Shown: piece by piece, positions 21,920-29,267 of the stretch
How positions within the stretch are numbered: the stretch's first letter is position 1
How the letters are laid out: each line of letters begins with the position of its first letter
From: Thermus thermophilus
Lineage (GTDB): Bacteria > Deinococcota > Deinococci > Deinococcales > Thermaceae
DNA: 64,000 nucleotides
Reading direction: 5' to 3'
Assembly: GCF_019974155.1 (NCBI RefSeq)
Contig: NZ_AP025158.1
Location: 434,001 to 498,000, forward strand
Program-made: the position numbers and the translations under genes
Notes under the pieces: generated by a model
Database searches by the model: none
What the model was told of the DNA's origin: nothing
The model's input: the letters and a program-made list of their open reading frames with translations, nothing else

Positions 21920-21925
21920 AGTCTA
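21920..21925 (-). promoter_or_regulatory. -10 box of crp-comB, leaderless
   Basis: TAGACT on the minus strand, 7 nt before GTG 21912. Supports the GTG start over the TTG. Confidence 0.6.
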
Positions 21926-21960
21926 ACGGAAACTTCATCTTCTGCCTAGAGGATGAGAGG

Positions 21961-22590
21961 GTGCGCCCGGTCCTCGAGGCTCGAGGCCTCGGCTACAGCT
22001 ACGGCAACGGCCCCCTTTTCCGCGGCCTCTCCTTCGCCCTGGGCCCGGGGGAGGCCCTCGCCCTTCTTGGGCCTTCGGGGAGCGGCAAAACCACCCTCCT
22101 CCACCTGGTGGCGGGCCTCCTCCCCTTCCAGGAGGGGGAGGTCTACTGGGAGGGAGAGGCGATCCGGGGGGTTCCTGAGGCGCGCCTCGCCCGGAGGCGG
22201 CTTTCCTTTCTGGGCCTCGTCTTCCAGCACCACTTCCTCCTCCCCGAGCTCACCGCCCTGGAGAACGTCCTCGTGCCCGGGTACCTGGCGGGCCGGGTGG
22301 ACCGAGGGCGGGCGTGGGCCCTCCTGGAGGCCCTCGGCCTTAAGGAGAAGGCCCACCTCCTGCCCCAGCGCCTTTCCGGGGGGGAGAGGCAGCGGGTGGC
22401 CGTGGCCCGGGCCCTCTACCTGAGGCCCCGGCTCCTCCTCGCCGACGAGCCCACGGCGAGCCTGGACCGCCGCCAGGCCCGGGAGGTGCTGGCCCTCCTC
22501 CGGGCCCTGGCCCGGGAGGAGGGGGCGGCCCTCCTCCTCGCCACCCACGACGAGCTCCTGGTGGAGGGTCTTCCCGCCCTCAGGCTGTAG
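21961..22590 (+). CDS. LolD-like ABC transporter ATP-binding protein
   Basis: 209 aa. Walker A GPSGSGKTT at about residue 35, Q-loop VFQHHFLLPELTALENV, signature LSGGERQRVAVARAL, Walker B LLLADEPTASLD and switch His in LLATHDE. The QHHFLLPELTALENV stretch is typical of the LolD/MacB group that handles lipoproteins or extracts substrates. No permease is adjacent. Start GTG 21961 (upstream GAGAGG); the frame is open further upstream but overlaps crp. Confidence 0.8.
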   Translation: MRPVLEARGLGYSYGNGPLFRGLSFALGPGEALALLGPSGSGKTTLLHLVAGLLPFQEGEVYWEGEAIRGVPEARLARRRLSFLGLVFQHHFLLPELTALENVLVPGYLAGRVDRGRAWALLEALGLKEKAHLLPQRLSGGERQRVAVARALYLRPRLLLADEPTASLDRRQAREVLALLRALAREEGAALLLATHDELLVEGLPALRL

Positions 22591-22602
22591 TATGTTGGCG
22601 GT

Positions 22603-23310
22603 ATGAGCCCCATCCACGTGCGCGCCCACCCCGGGGACGTGGCGGAGCGCGTCCTTCTCCCCGGGGATCCGGGCCGGGCCGAGTGGATCGCCAAGACCTT
22701 TTTGCAAAACCCCAGGCGGTACAACGACCACCGGGGGCTTTGGGGGTACACGGGCCTTTACAAGGGCGTGCCCGTCTCCGTCCAGACCACGGGGATGGGC
22801 ACCCCCTCGGCGGCCATCGTGGTGGAGGAGCTGGTCCGCCTTGGCGCCCGGGTTCTCGTCCGGGTGGGGACGGCGGGGGCCGCCTCTTCGGACCTTGCCC
22901 CGGGGGAGCTCATCGTGGCCCAGGGGGCCGTGCCCTTGGACGGCACCACCCGGCAGTACCTGGAGGGGCGCCCCTACGCCCCGGTGCCCGACCCCGAGGT
23001 CTTCCGGGCCCTCTGGCGCCGGGCAGAGGCCTTGGGCTACCCCCACCGGGTGGGGCTCGTCGCCAGCGAGGACGCCTTCTACGCCACCACCCCCGAGGAG
23101 GCCCGGGCCTGGGCCCACTACGGCGTCCTCGCCTTTGAGATGGAGGCCAGCGCCCTCTTCCTCCTCGGAAGGATGCGGGGGGTGCGGACGGGGGCCATCC
23201 TGGCCGTCTCCAACCGCATCGGCGACCCGGAGCTCGCTCCCCCTGAGGTGCTCCAAGAGGGCGTTCGGCGTATGGTGGAGGTGGCCCTCGAGGCCGTCCT
23301 GGAGGTTTGA
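22603..23310 (+). CDS. deoD: Purine nucleoside phosphorylase (hexameric type)
   Basis: 235 aa. N-terminal GDPGRAEWIAKTFL phosphate loop, TTGMGTPSAAIVVEEL, RVGTAGAASSDLAPGELIVA and the base/ribose site FEMEASALF. It splits purine nucleosides with phosphate into base and ribose-1-phosphate. TAGTAT ends 9 nt before the ATG, so the leader is very short. Confidence 0.95.
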   Translation: MSPIHVRAHPGDVAERVLLPGDPGRAEWIAKTFLQNPRRYNDHRGLWGYTGLYKGVPVSVQTTGMGTPSAAIVVEELVRLGARVLVRVGTAGAASSDLAPGELIVAQGAVPLDGTTRQYLEGRPYAPVPDPEVFRALWRRAEALGYPHRVGLVASEDAFYATTPEEARAWAHYGVLAFEMEASALFLLGRMRGVRTGAILAVSNRIGDPELAPPEVLQEGVRRMVEVALEAVLEV

Positions 23311-23313
23311 ACC

Positions 23314-24129
23314 ATGGAGCACGAGCACGAACACGAGTTCGTCCTGGAGATCCCGGAGTTTGAGCACCTCAGCTACGAGGTGGAGGAGGGCATCGCCCTG
23401 GTGACCCTGAAGCGGCCCGAGGCCCTAAACGCCCTCTCCCAGAGCCTCCTGGAGGAGCTCGCCGAGGTCCCTGAGCTGGTCCAGCAGGACCCCGAGGTCC
23501 GGGCGGTCATCTTCACGGGGGAGGGAAAGGCCTTCGCCGCGGGGGCCGACTTGAAGGAGATCGCGGCCATCAAGGACCCCTTCATGGCCCGGGAGTACGC
23601 CCTCTTCGGCCAGCGGGTCTTCGCCGAGATCGCCGCCCTCCCCGTTCCCACCATCGCCGCCATCAACGGCTACGCCCTGGGCGGGGGTCTGGAGCTCGCC
23701 CTGGCCTGCGACCTCAGGGTGGCGGCCAAGACCGCCAAGCTGGGCCTCCCCGAGGTGGGCCTCGGCCTCATCCCCGGCTTCGGAGGCACCCAGCGCCTGC
23801 CCCGCCTCATCGGCCGGGGGAGGGCTTTGGACCTCATCTTCACCGGGCGGCACGTGGACGCGGAGGAGGCCCTTTTCCTCGGGCTCGTGAACCGGGTGGC
23901 GGAGGACGCCCTGGAGGAGGCCAAGAAGCTCGCCCAAAAGATCCTGAAGAACGCCCCCATCGCCTTGGCCCTGGCCAAGGAGAGCGTGGTCCGGGGCGAG
24001 GGCCTGGACCTGGCCGAGGCCCTGGAAATAGAGGCCGACCTCTTCGGCTACGCCGCCGCCACCGAGGACATGAAGGAGGGGGTGCGGGCCTTCCTGGAGA
24101 AGCGCCCCCCGAGCTTCAAGGGCGAGTAG
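23314..24129 (+). CDS. Enoyl-CoA hydratase/isomerase (crotonase) family protein
   Basis: 271 aa. Unusual His/Glu-rich N-terminus (MEHEHEHEFVLEI) before the crotonase fold. Oxyanion-hole segments are AFAAGADLKEIAAI and YALGGGLELALACDLRVAA. Catalytic Glu lies in GLPEVGLGLIPGFGGTQRLP, with a second acid near GRALDLIFTGR. Hydrates trans-2-enoyl-CoA in beta-oxidation. Three bp after deoD, so likely co-transcribed. The acidic/His N-terminus could bind metal (inference). Confidence 0.9.
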   Translation: MEHEHEHEFVLEIPEFEHLSYEVEEGIALVTLKRPEALNALSQSLLEELAEVPELVQQDPEVRAVIFTGEGKAFAAGADLKEIAAIKDPFMAREYALFGQRVFAEIAALPVPTIAAINGYALGGGLELALACDLRVAAKTAKLGLPEVGLGLIPGFGGTQRLPRLIGRGRALDLIFTGRHVDAEEALFLGLVNRVAEDALEEAKKLAQKILKNAPIALALAKESVVRGEGLDLAEALEIEADLFGYAAATEDMKEGVRAFLEKRPPSFKGE

Positions 24130-24172
24130 GGCCGAAGCCCTCCCCTCCCGGATGGGGTAAGGTGGGCGGAGG

Positions 24173-25045
24173 ATGCAGGAGCGCGTATTCCACGTAGCGA
24201 GCCCCAAGGCCAAGCTTTACTCGGAGGCCGACCAGGCCATCCGGGAGCGCCTCAAGGACTTTCCCAAGGCCCTCAGGGCCTACGAGATGCTCGTCCAGGA
24301 CCCCGAGGCCCGCGCCGGATGGAACATGGCCAACTACCTCACCATGCGCAAGCTGGGGTACAACGACCACGGCCGGGTCCACGCCCTCCTCACCGGCGCG
24401 GCCAGCGTGGCCATCCTCGCCCTCCTCTCGGAGGCGGGGGTCCGGCTGGACACGGTGGAGTCGGGGGCCGGGGGGCTGGAGGACGCCTACGTGGTCGTGC
24501 TCCTCTCCACCATGCTCCACGACCTGGGCAACCAGGTCCATCGCTTCGGGCACGAGGCCTTCGGGGTGGTCCTCGCCCTTCCCATCCTGAACCGCATCCT
24601 GGACAAGCTCTACCCCGACCCCGAGCAGCGCACCGCCATCCGGGCCCTGATCCTCCACGGCATCTACAGCCACGACCTTTCCCCGGAGCCCCTCACCATT
24701 GAGGCGGGGATCACGGCCGTGGCGGACGGGACCGACATCACCAAAGGCCGGGGCAGGAAGGCCTTCCAGCTTGGGAGCATAGACATCCACTCCATCAGCG
24801 CCCTGGCCGTGGACGAGGTGCGGATCCTCAAGGGGGAAAAGGTGCCGGTGGAGATCCAGGTGACCATGAACAACTCCGCCGGGATTTTCCAGGTGGAGGA
24901 GACCCTCACCAAGAAGGTGCTGAAAAGCCCCTTAAGGCCTTACGTCACCGTGGTGGCCATGACGGAGGGGGAAGGGAGCCAGGACCAGCGCATCGTCCAC
25001 CGGGTGCGCCTGCACGAGACGGAGGACCGCTTCATCCTGGACTGA
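24173..25045 (+). CDS. HD-domain phosphohydrolase
   Basis: 290 aa. HD superfamily: NDHGRVHALLTGAASV, then STMLHDLGNQVHR (the HD pair), then LILHGIYSHD and a following GITAVADGTDI Asp. These match the COG3294-type metal phosphohydrolases. The C-terminal 80 residues (KVPVEIQVTMNNSAGIFQVE) form a separate alpha/beta domain. Substrate unknown; nucleotide likely. TAAGGT lies 9 nt before the ATG. Confidence 0.85.
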   Translation: MQERVFHVASPKAKLYSEADQAIRERLKDFPKALRAYEMLVQDPEARAGWNMANYLTMRKLGYNDHGRVHALLTGAASVAILALLSEAGVRLDTVESGAGGLEDAYVVVLLSTMLHDLGNQVHRFGHEAFGVVLALPILNRILDKLYPDPEQRTAIRALILHGIYSHDLSPEPLTIEAGITAVADGTDITKGRGRKAFQLGSIDIHSISALAVDEVRILKGEKVPVEIQVTMNNSAGIFQVEETLTKKVLKSPLRPYVTVVAMTEGEGSQDQRIVHRVRLHETEDRFILD

Positions 25046-25052
25046 GGCCGAA

Positions 25053-25102
25053 GCCCCCGGGGGTTTTCCGCCGGGGCATCCCCTTGGGCGGAGCCCGGGG
25101 GC
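25053..25102. terminator. Long bidirectional hairpin between two convergent genes
   Basis: Outer stem GCCCCCGGG (25053-25061) with CCCGGGGGC (25094-25102) and an inner TCCGCC/GGGCGGA pairing; GTTTAGG follows. Placed between the HD gene and the DUF2267 gene. Confidence 0.55.
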
Positions 25103-25104
25103 GT

Positions 25105-25473
25105 TTAGGCCTGGGGCCAGAGCGCCCGCAGCTCCTTGGGCAGGAGGCCCAGAATGCCCTCCAGCTCCCCTTGGGAGATCTCCCGGGAAAGGACCTTGAA
25201 GACGGCCTGGGTGGCGGCCTCTGGGTCCACGGCGGGGCCGGAAGGGGTTTTGAGCTCCTCGGCCACGTGGGCCAGGAAGGCCTCCTTGTGCCGCTCCTTC
25301 AGGGGGTTGCCCGTGGGGGTCCAGCCCTCGTAGTAGAGGCCTCGGATGAGCATGGGGAGCTGGGCGGCGAGCTGGGTTACCTCCTCCACGGTGAGCCGGT
25401 CGCGCAGGGCGTGCAGCACCGCCCTCAGGGCCAGGTAGGCCTTGTGGCGGTCTTCGGTGCCAAGCTTCTCCAT
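25105..25473 (-). CDS. DUF2267 protein
   Basis: 122 aa, all-helical. HKAYLALRAVLHALRDRLTVEEVTQLAAQLP and ILGLLPKELRALWP are the DUF2267 (COG5502) pattern. Function unknown; the family often sits near stress proteins. It lies 18 bp downstream of a decayed dodecin gene on the same strand. Confidence 0.85.
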   Translation of the reverse strand: MEKLGTEDRHKAYLALRAVLHALRDRLTVEEVTQLAAQLPMLIRGLYYEGWTPTGNPLKERHKEAFLAHVAEELKTPSGPAVDPEAATQAVFKVLSREISQGELEGILGLLPKELRALWPQA

Positions 25474-25491
25474 GATCGCCGCTAAGTCTGC

Positions 25492-25662
25492 CTACTCTTT
25501 CAAGCGGACCCCCACCTCCAGGACCACCTGGTACTCCTTCACCTCAAACCAGTCCAGGTGGCACAGGGTCTTTCGCGCCCGCGCCAAGGCGGCTTGGATG
25601 GCGGCCTCGAGGCCCTCCCCGCCCGTCCCCACGAGCCCCACCTTCTTGTAGACCTTGCCCGT
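25492..25662 (-). pseudogene. Dodecin remnant: start codon lost and internal deletion
   Basis: The frame encodes GKVYKKVGLVGTGGEGLEAA and continues with the dodecin core KTLCHLDWFEVKE, then jumps straight to YQVVLEVGVRLKE. Dodecins (about 68-70 aa flavin-storage dodecamers) have an ExRG strand and loop between these blocks. Here about 12 codons are missing, exactly where VKE (GTGAAGGAG) would be repeated in the HB8 protein as I recall it. The codon where Met is expected reads ACG (25662-25660), and a TAG lies a few codons upstream. Not translatable as a normal dodecin. Confidence 0.75.
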
Positions 25663-25671
25663 GGGGGCATT

Positions 25672-27318
25672 CTACCGCTTCGTCGCCACTTCCTTTTGCA
25701 GCTCCCGCTTGAGGATCTTCCCCACGCTGGACTTGGGGAGGCTTTCGCGGAATTGGACGATGCGGGGGACCTTGTAGGCGGCGAGGTTTTGGCGGCAGAA
25801 GGCCTCTATGTCCTTTTCCGTGACCTTGCCCCGGTACTCGGGTTTGAGGACGAGGAAGGCGGCCACGGTCTCCCCGCGGTAGGGGTCTGGGACGCCCACC
25901 ACGGCGGCTTCCTGGACGGCGGGGTGCTGGTAGAGGACTTCTTCTACTTCGCGGGGGTAGATGTTGTAGCCGCCGGCGATGATCATGTCTTTTTTGCGGT
26001 CTACGATGTAGAAGTAGCCGTCTTGGTCCATTTTGGCGAGGTCGCCGGTGAGGAGCCAGCCGTCTTTGAGGGCCTTTTGCGTCTCCTCGGGGCGGTTCCA
26101 GTAGCCTTTCATGACGTTGGGGCCTTTTATGGCGAGTTCGCCCACCTCGCCTGGGGGGAGTTCCTTGCCCTCCTCGTCCACCACCTTGGCCTCCACGCCG
26201 GGGAAGGGGAGGCCCACGCTCCCCAGGCGCCTTTCGCCGTAAAGGGGGTTGCAGTGGGTCACGGGGCTCGCCTCCGTGAGGCCGTAGCCCTCCACCAGCT
26301 TGGCCCCGGTGAGCCTCTCAAAGCGCTCCGCCACCTCCAAAGGCAAAGGGGCGGAGCCGGAGATGCAGGCCCGGACGCTCTTGAGGTTCCGCCCCTCTAT
26401 GCCGGGGAAGTTGTTGAAGGCCACGTAAAGGGTGGGGACGCCGGGGAAGAGGGTGACCCGGTGTTTTTCAATGGCCTCCACGATGGCCTTGATCTCGGGC
26501 CTGGGGAGGAGGACGAGCTTCGCCCCGCCCAGGAGGGCCAGGTTCATGGCCACGGTCATCCCGTAGACGTGGAAGAAGGGGATGGCCCCGAGGACCACCT
26601 CCTCCCCCTCCCTGAAGTCGGGGATCCAGGCCCGCACTTGGAGGGCGTTGGCGGAGAGGTTCCTGTGGGTGAGCATGGCCCCCTTGGAAAGGCCCGTGGT
26701 GCCCCCGGTGTACTGGAGGAGGGCGAGGTCGTCCAGGTCCAGGGGGACGGGGCGGGGCGTTCCGGGCCTGAGGAAGGCCCGCCAAGGGATGCCCTCGAGG
26801 GCCTTGGGGGCTTCCCCTTTCCGCCTGAGAAGGAGGGGGTAGAGGAAGTTCTTGGGGAAGGGGAGGTAGTCCCGGATCCCCGTGCGCACCACCCTCTCCA
26901 CGGGCACCTCCCCCTTCACCTCCAGGTAGCGGGGGAGGAGCTGGTCCAGGATCACCAGGAACCGGGCCCCGGCGTCCCTGAGCTGGTGGCGAAGCTCCCG
27001 TGGGGTGTACATGGGGTTGGTGTTCACCCCCACGCCCCCGGCGAGGAGGGTGCCGTAGAAGGCGATGACGAACTGGGGGGTGTTGGGGAGCATGAGGGCC
27101 ACCCGGTCCCCGGGCTTAAGCCCCGCCTCCTGTAGGCCCTTGGCGAAGGCCTCCACCTCGCGCCAGAGGGCCGCGTAGGTGAGCCTTCGCCCGAGGAACT
27201 CCAGGGCCACCTTCTTGGGGAAGCGGCGGGCCGTTTCCGCCAGGGCCTCGGGAAGGAGCCGGGGCACGGGGGCCTCCTTGGGGACCCCGGGATCGTAGTG
27301 GGCGTACCAGGGCTTCAT
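25672..27318 (-). CDS. fadD: Long-chain acyl-CoA synthetase (AMP-forming)
   Basis: 548 aa, ANL superfamily. P-loop YTGGTTGLSKGAMLTHRN (about residue 195), LVEGYGLTEASP, WLLTGDLAKMD, hinge DRKKDMIIAGGYNIYPREVE and the C-terminal catalytic Lys in SSVGKILKREL. Activates fatty acids to acyl-CoA. GGAGGT lies 6 nt before the ATG; promoter listed separately. Codons in about 25,740-26,150 (C-terminal domain) use AAA, GAA, CAA and GTA far more than the rest of the gene. Confidence 0.95.
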   Translation of the reverse strand: MKPWYAHYDPGVPKEAPVPRLLPEALAETARRFPKKVALEFLGRRLTYAALWREVEAFAKGLQEAGLKPGDRVALMLPNTPQFVIAFYGTLLAGGVGVNTNPMYTPRELRHQLRDAGARFLVILDQLLPRYLEVKGEVPVERVVRTGIRDYLPFPKNFLYPLLLRRKGEAPKALEGIPWRAFLRPGTPRPVPLDLDDLALLQYTGGTTGLSKGAMLTHRNLSANALQVRAWIPDFREGEEVVLGAIPFFHVYGMTVAMNLALLGGAKLVLLPRPEIKAIVEAIEKHRVTLFPGVPTLYVAFNNFPGIEGRNLKSVRACISGSAPLPLEVAERFERLTGAKLVEGYGLTEASPVTHCNPLYGERRLGSVGLPFPGVEAKVVDEEGKELPPGEVGELAIKGPNVMKGYWNRPEETQKALKDGWLLTGDLAKMDQDGYFYIVDRKKDMIIAGGYNIYPREVEEVLYQHPAVQEAAVVGVPDPYRGETVAAFLVLKPEYRGKVTEKDIEAFCRQNLAAYKVPRIVQFRESLPKSSVGKILKRELQKEVATKR

Positions 27319-27341
27319 GGCACCTCCTTGAACCGGGTCAA

Positions 27342-27371
27342 AGTCTACCCCCGGGGACTGCCCCGGGGCAA
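27342..27371 (-). promoter_or_regulatory. Promoter of fadD with palindromic spacer
   Basis: Minus strand -35 TTGCCC (27371-27366), 18-nt spacer, -10 TAGACT (27347-27342). The palindrome CCCCGGGG-ACTG-CCCCGGGG (27349-27368) fills the spacer. It may be an operator or a terminator of the upstream metallo-hydrolase gene. Confidence 0.5.
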
Positions 27372-27392
27372 CCCTGCCGAGGGCTAGGGGGC

Positions 27393-28346
27393 TTAGCGCC
27401 GGAAGTACCGGTAGGGCGGGCCCTCCCGCCCCACCGCCCCTTCCTCCCGGAGGTACTCCAGGTGGGCCAGGGTCTCGGCGAAGGCGAAGCGCCGGCCCGC
27501 CGGGTCCAGCTCCTGGGGGAAGAGCTGGAGGGAGAGTTCCCAGGCGGTCTTGGAGCCGTCCAGGGAGGCAAGGAGGGCCTCGAGGCGGGCCTGGTGGTGG
27601 GCCTTCAGCTCCTCCGCCCTTTGCCGCACGTCCGCGATGGGCCCGAAGTGGCCGGCGTAGGCCACCCTGGCCTCCAGTTCCGCCAGGCGGTCCAGGGAGC
27701 GGAGGAAGTCCTTGAGGGGGTTTTCCCGGGTGTAGGCCCAGAGGCCCACGTTGGGGGAGACCCTTTCCAGGAGGGCGTCCCCCGCGAGGAGCACCCCCTC
27801 TTCCTCCAGGTAGAAGGCCGCGTGCCCGTCCGCGTGCCCCGGGGTCCAGAGGACCCTAAGCCGCTTCCCCGCCACCTCCAGCGCCTCCCCGTCCCTCAGG
27901 GGGAGGGGGTTTTGCGGCGGGTGGACCCGCTCCCTCGTCTTCTCCACCGTCTCCCGGATGCCCTGGAGGGCGCTTTCCGGGGTGCCGTGGTCCAGGAAGA
28001 GCCGCCAAGAGGCCTCGGCGAAGGCCTCGGGTTCCAGCCAGAAGCGGTGGCCCCGGGCGAACTCCTCCTCGTGGAGGAAGACCCTGGCCCCCAGGCCCTC
28101 AAAGAAGCCGGAGAGGCCGTAGTGGTCGGGGTGGTGGTGGGTGAGGAGGACGGCCTTCACGTCCTGGAAGCAGAGGCCGAGCTCCGCCAGGTGGAGCTCC
28201 AAAGCCCCCCGGGCGGCCCGGGTGCCGAGGGCGGTGTCCACGAGGGCCACCTCCCCCGCCCCCTGGAGGAGGTAGAGGTTGACCGTCTTCAGGGGGTAGG
28301 GGATGGGGACGGGAAGGAGGTAGAGGCCGGGCAGGAGGGCCTTCAC
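27393..28346 (-). CDS. Metallo-beta-lactamase-fold hydrolase
   Basis: 317 aa. Zinc ligands in LLTHHHPDHYGLSG, TPGHADGHAAFYL, LAGDALLERVSPN and AYAGHFGPI; about 80 C-terminal residues form a winged-helix-like cap as in glyoxalase II/LACTB2-type proteins. Likely a thioester or phosphoester hydrolase; HB8 has a structurally solved homologue of this length. The ATG overlaps the stop of the upstream gene (ATGA). Confidence 0.88.
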   Translation of the reverse strand: MKALLPGLYLLPVPIPYPLKTVNLYLLQGAGEVALVDTALGTRAARGALELHLAELGLCFQDVKAVLLTHHHPDHYGLSGFFEGLGARVFLHEEEFARGHRFWLEPEAFAEASWRLFLDHGTPESALQGIRETVEKTRERVHPPQNPLPLRDGEALEVAGKRLRVLWTPGHADGHAAFYLEEEGVLLAGDALLERVSPNVGLWAYTRENPLKDFLRSLDRLAELEARVAYAGHFGPIADVRQRAEELKAHHQARLEALLASLDGSKTAWELSLQLFPQELDPAGRRFAFAETLAHLEYLREEGAVGREGPPYRYFRR

Positions 28347-29230
28347 AGGAGCACCCCCATGAGGAGGAGGGCGGCGAGGAAGGGGTCGGGCTCCTCCAGG
28401 TGCCAGGGGAAGCGGTAGGCCCCCTCCCCCAGGGCCTCCACCTCCCGGCCCTGGGCCGCCTCCCGGAGGCGGGCCAGGGCCTGGTCCTCGGGGAGGGCCT
28501 CCCCCCCGGGGAGGTAGACCCCGAGCCGGTCGGCGTCCCCGTCCAGGGCGAGGCCCAAGGCGGGGGGCTTGGCCTCGCGGAGGAGGAGGCGGAGGGTCCT
28601 GAGGTGCTCCGGCCTCGGGTCCGGGGCCACCCCGTAGAAGAGGGGGTGGGGGAGGGGGTGGAGCTCCCTGAGCTCCACGGGGGCCTCGAGGCGCTTCAGG
28701 ACCTGGCCCAGGATCCCGCCGCCCGCCCCGCCCATGGCGTCCAGGTAGACCACGCCCCGCTTGAGGGCGAGGCCCTGGGCGCTCTTCCGGAGGTGGTCCA
28801 GGTAGTCCCGGCGCGCCTCCAGCGGGGCGAAGGGCCCCAGGGGAGGGGGGGGTGTGGGGGCCACCTCCTTCCCGGGGAGGGGCCTCCCCGGGCCCAGGCG
28901 GAGCTTTACCCCTTGGAAGGCGAAGGGCCTGCGGCTTCCCGTGAGGTAGAGCCCTGCGGCCTCCTTCGCCCGGAGGGCGAAGCCGAAGAGGGGCAGGGGG
29001 GCGGGGCCCTGGAGGAGGTGGACCTCGAGGCCGAGCCCCCCAAGCACCCCGGCGGCGTGCTCCGCCATCTCCCGGGCGAGGAAGCGGGCGTCGTGCCCCA
29101 CCACCACCCGAAGGATCCCCTCCGCCTGGAGGCGCTTCCCGAAGCCCGCCGCCACCTCCCCCAGGGCCTGGAAGGTGAAGCCCCGGGCCATCTCCCCTAC
29201 GAAGCCGTCCTGTGTGGCCACAAGCTCCAT
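28343..29230 (-). CDS. Short phosphohexomutase-like protein with altered active site
   Basis: 295 aa. It aligns with the first three domains of phosphoglucomutase/phosphomannomutase: VVVGHDARFLAREMA, LYLTGSRRPFAFQGVKL at the phosphoserine loop (normally TASHNP; Ser99 kept, HN changed to RR), and the metal loop ALDGDADRLGVY (about residues 228-239). The C-terminal phosphate-binding domain 4 is missing; normal length is 450-550 aa. It may be a regulatory relic or a specialised enzyme. Leaderless start; first gene of a unit with the metallo-hydrolase. Confidence 0.65.
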   Translation of the reverse strand: MELVATQDGFVGEMARGFTFQALGEVAAGFGKRLQAEGILRVVVGHDARFLAREMAEHAAGVLGGLGLEVHLLQGPAPLPLFGFALRAKEAAGLYLTGSRRPFAFQGVKLRLGPGRPLPGKEVAPTPPPPLGPFAPLEARRDYLDHLRKSAQGLALKRGVVYLDAMGGAGGGILGQVLKRLEAPVELRELHPLPHPLFYGVAPDPRPEHLRTLRLLLREAKPPALGLALDGDADRLGVYLPGGEALPEDQALARLREAAQGREVEALGEGAYRFPWHLEEPDPFLAALLLMGVLL

Positions 29231-29237
29231 GCCCTAA

Positions 29238-29243
29238 AGTCTA
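29238..29243 (-). promoter_or_regulatory. -10 box of the phosphohexomutase-like gene, leaderless
   Basis: TAGACT on the minus strand, 7 nt before ATG 29230; back to back with the uvrD box. Confidence 0.6.
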
Positions 29244-29252
29244 CCCCGCGCG

Positions 29253-29261
29253 TGGTAGACT
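29253..29261 (+). promoter_or_regulatory. Extended -10 of uvrD, leaderless
   Basis: TGgTAGACT ends 6 nt before GTG 29268. Confidence 0.6.
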
Positions 29262-29267
29262 CTCCCC

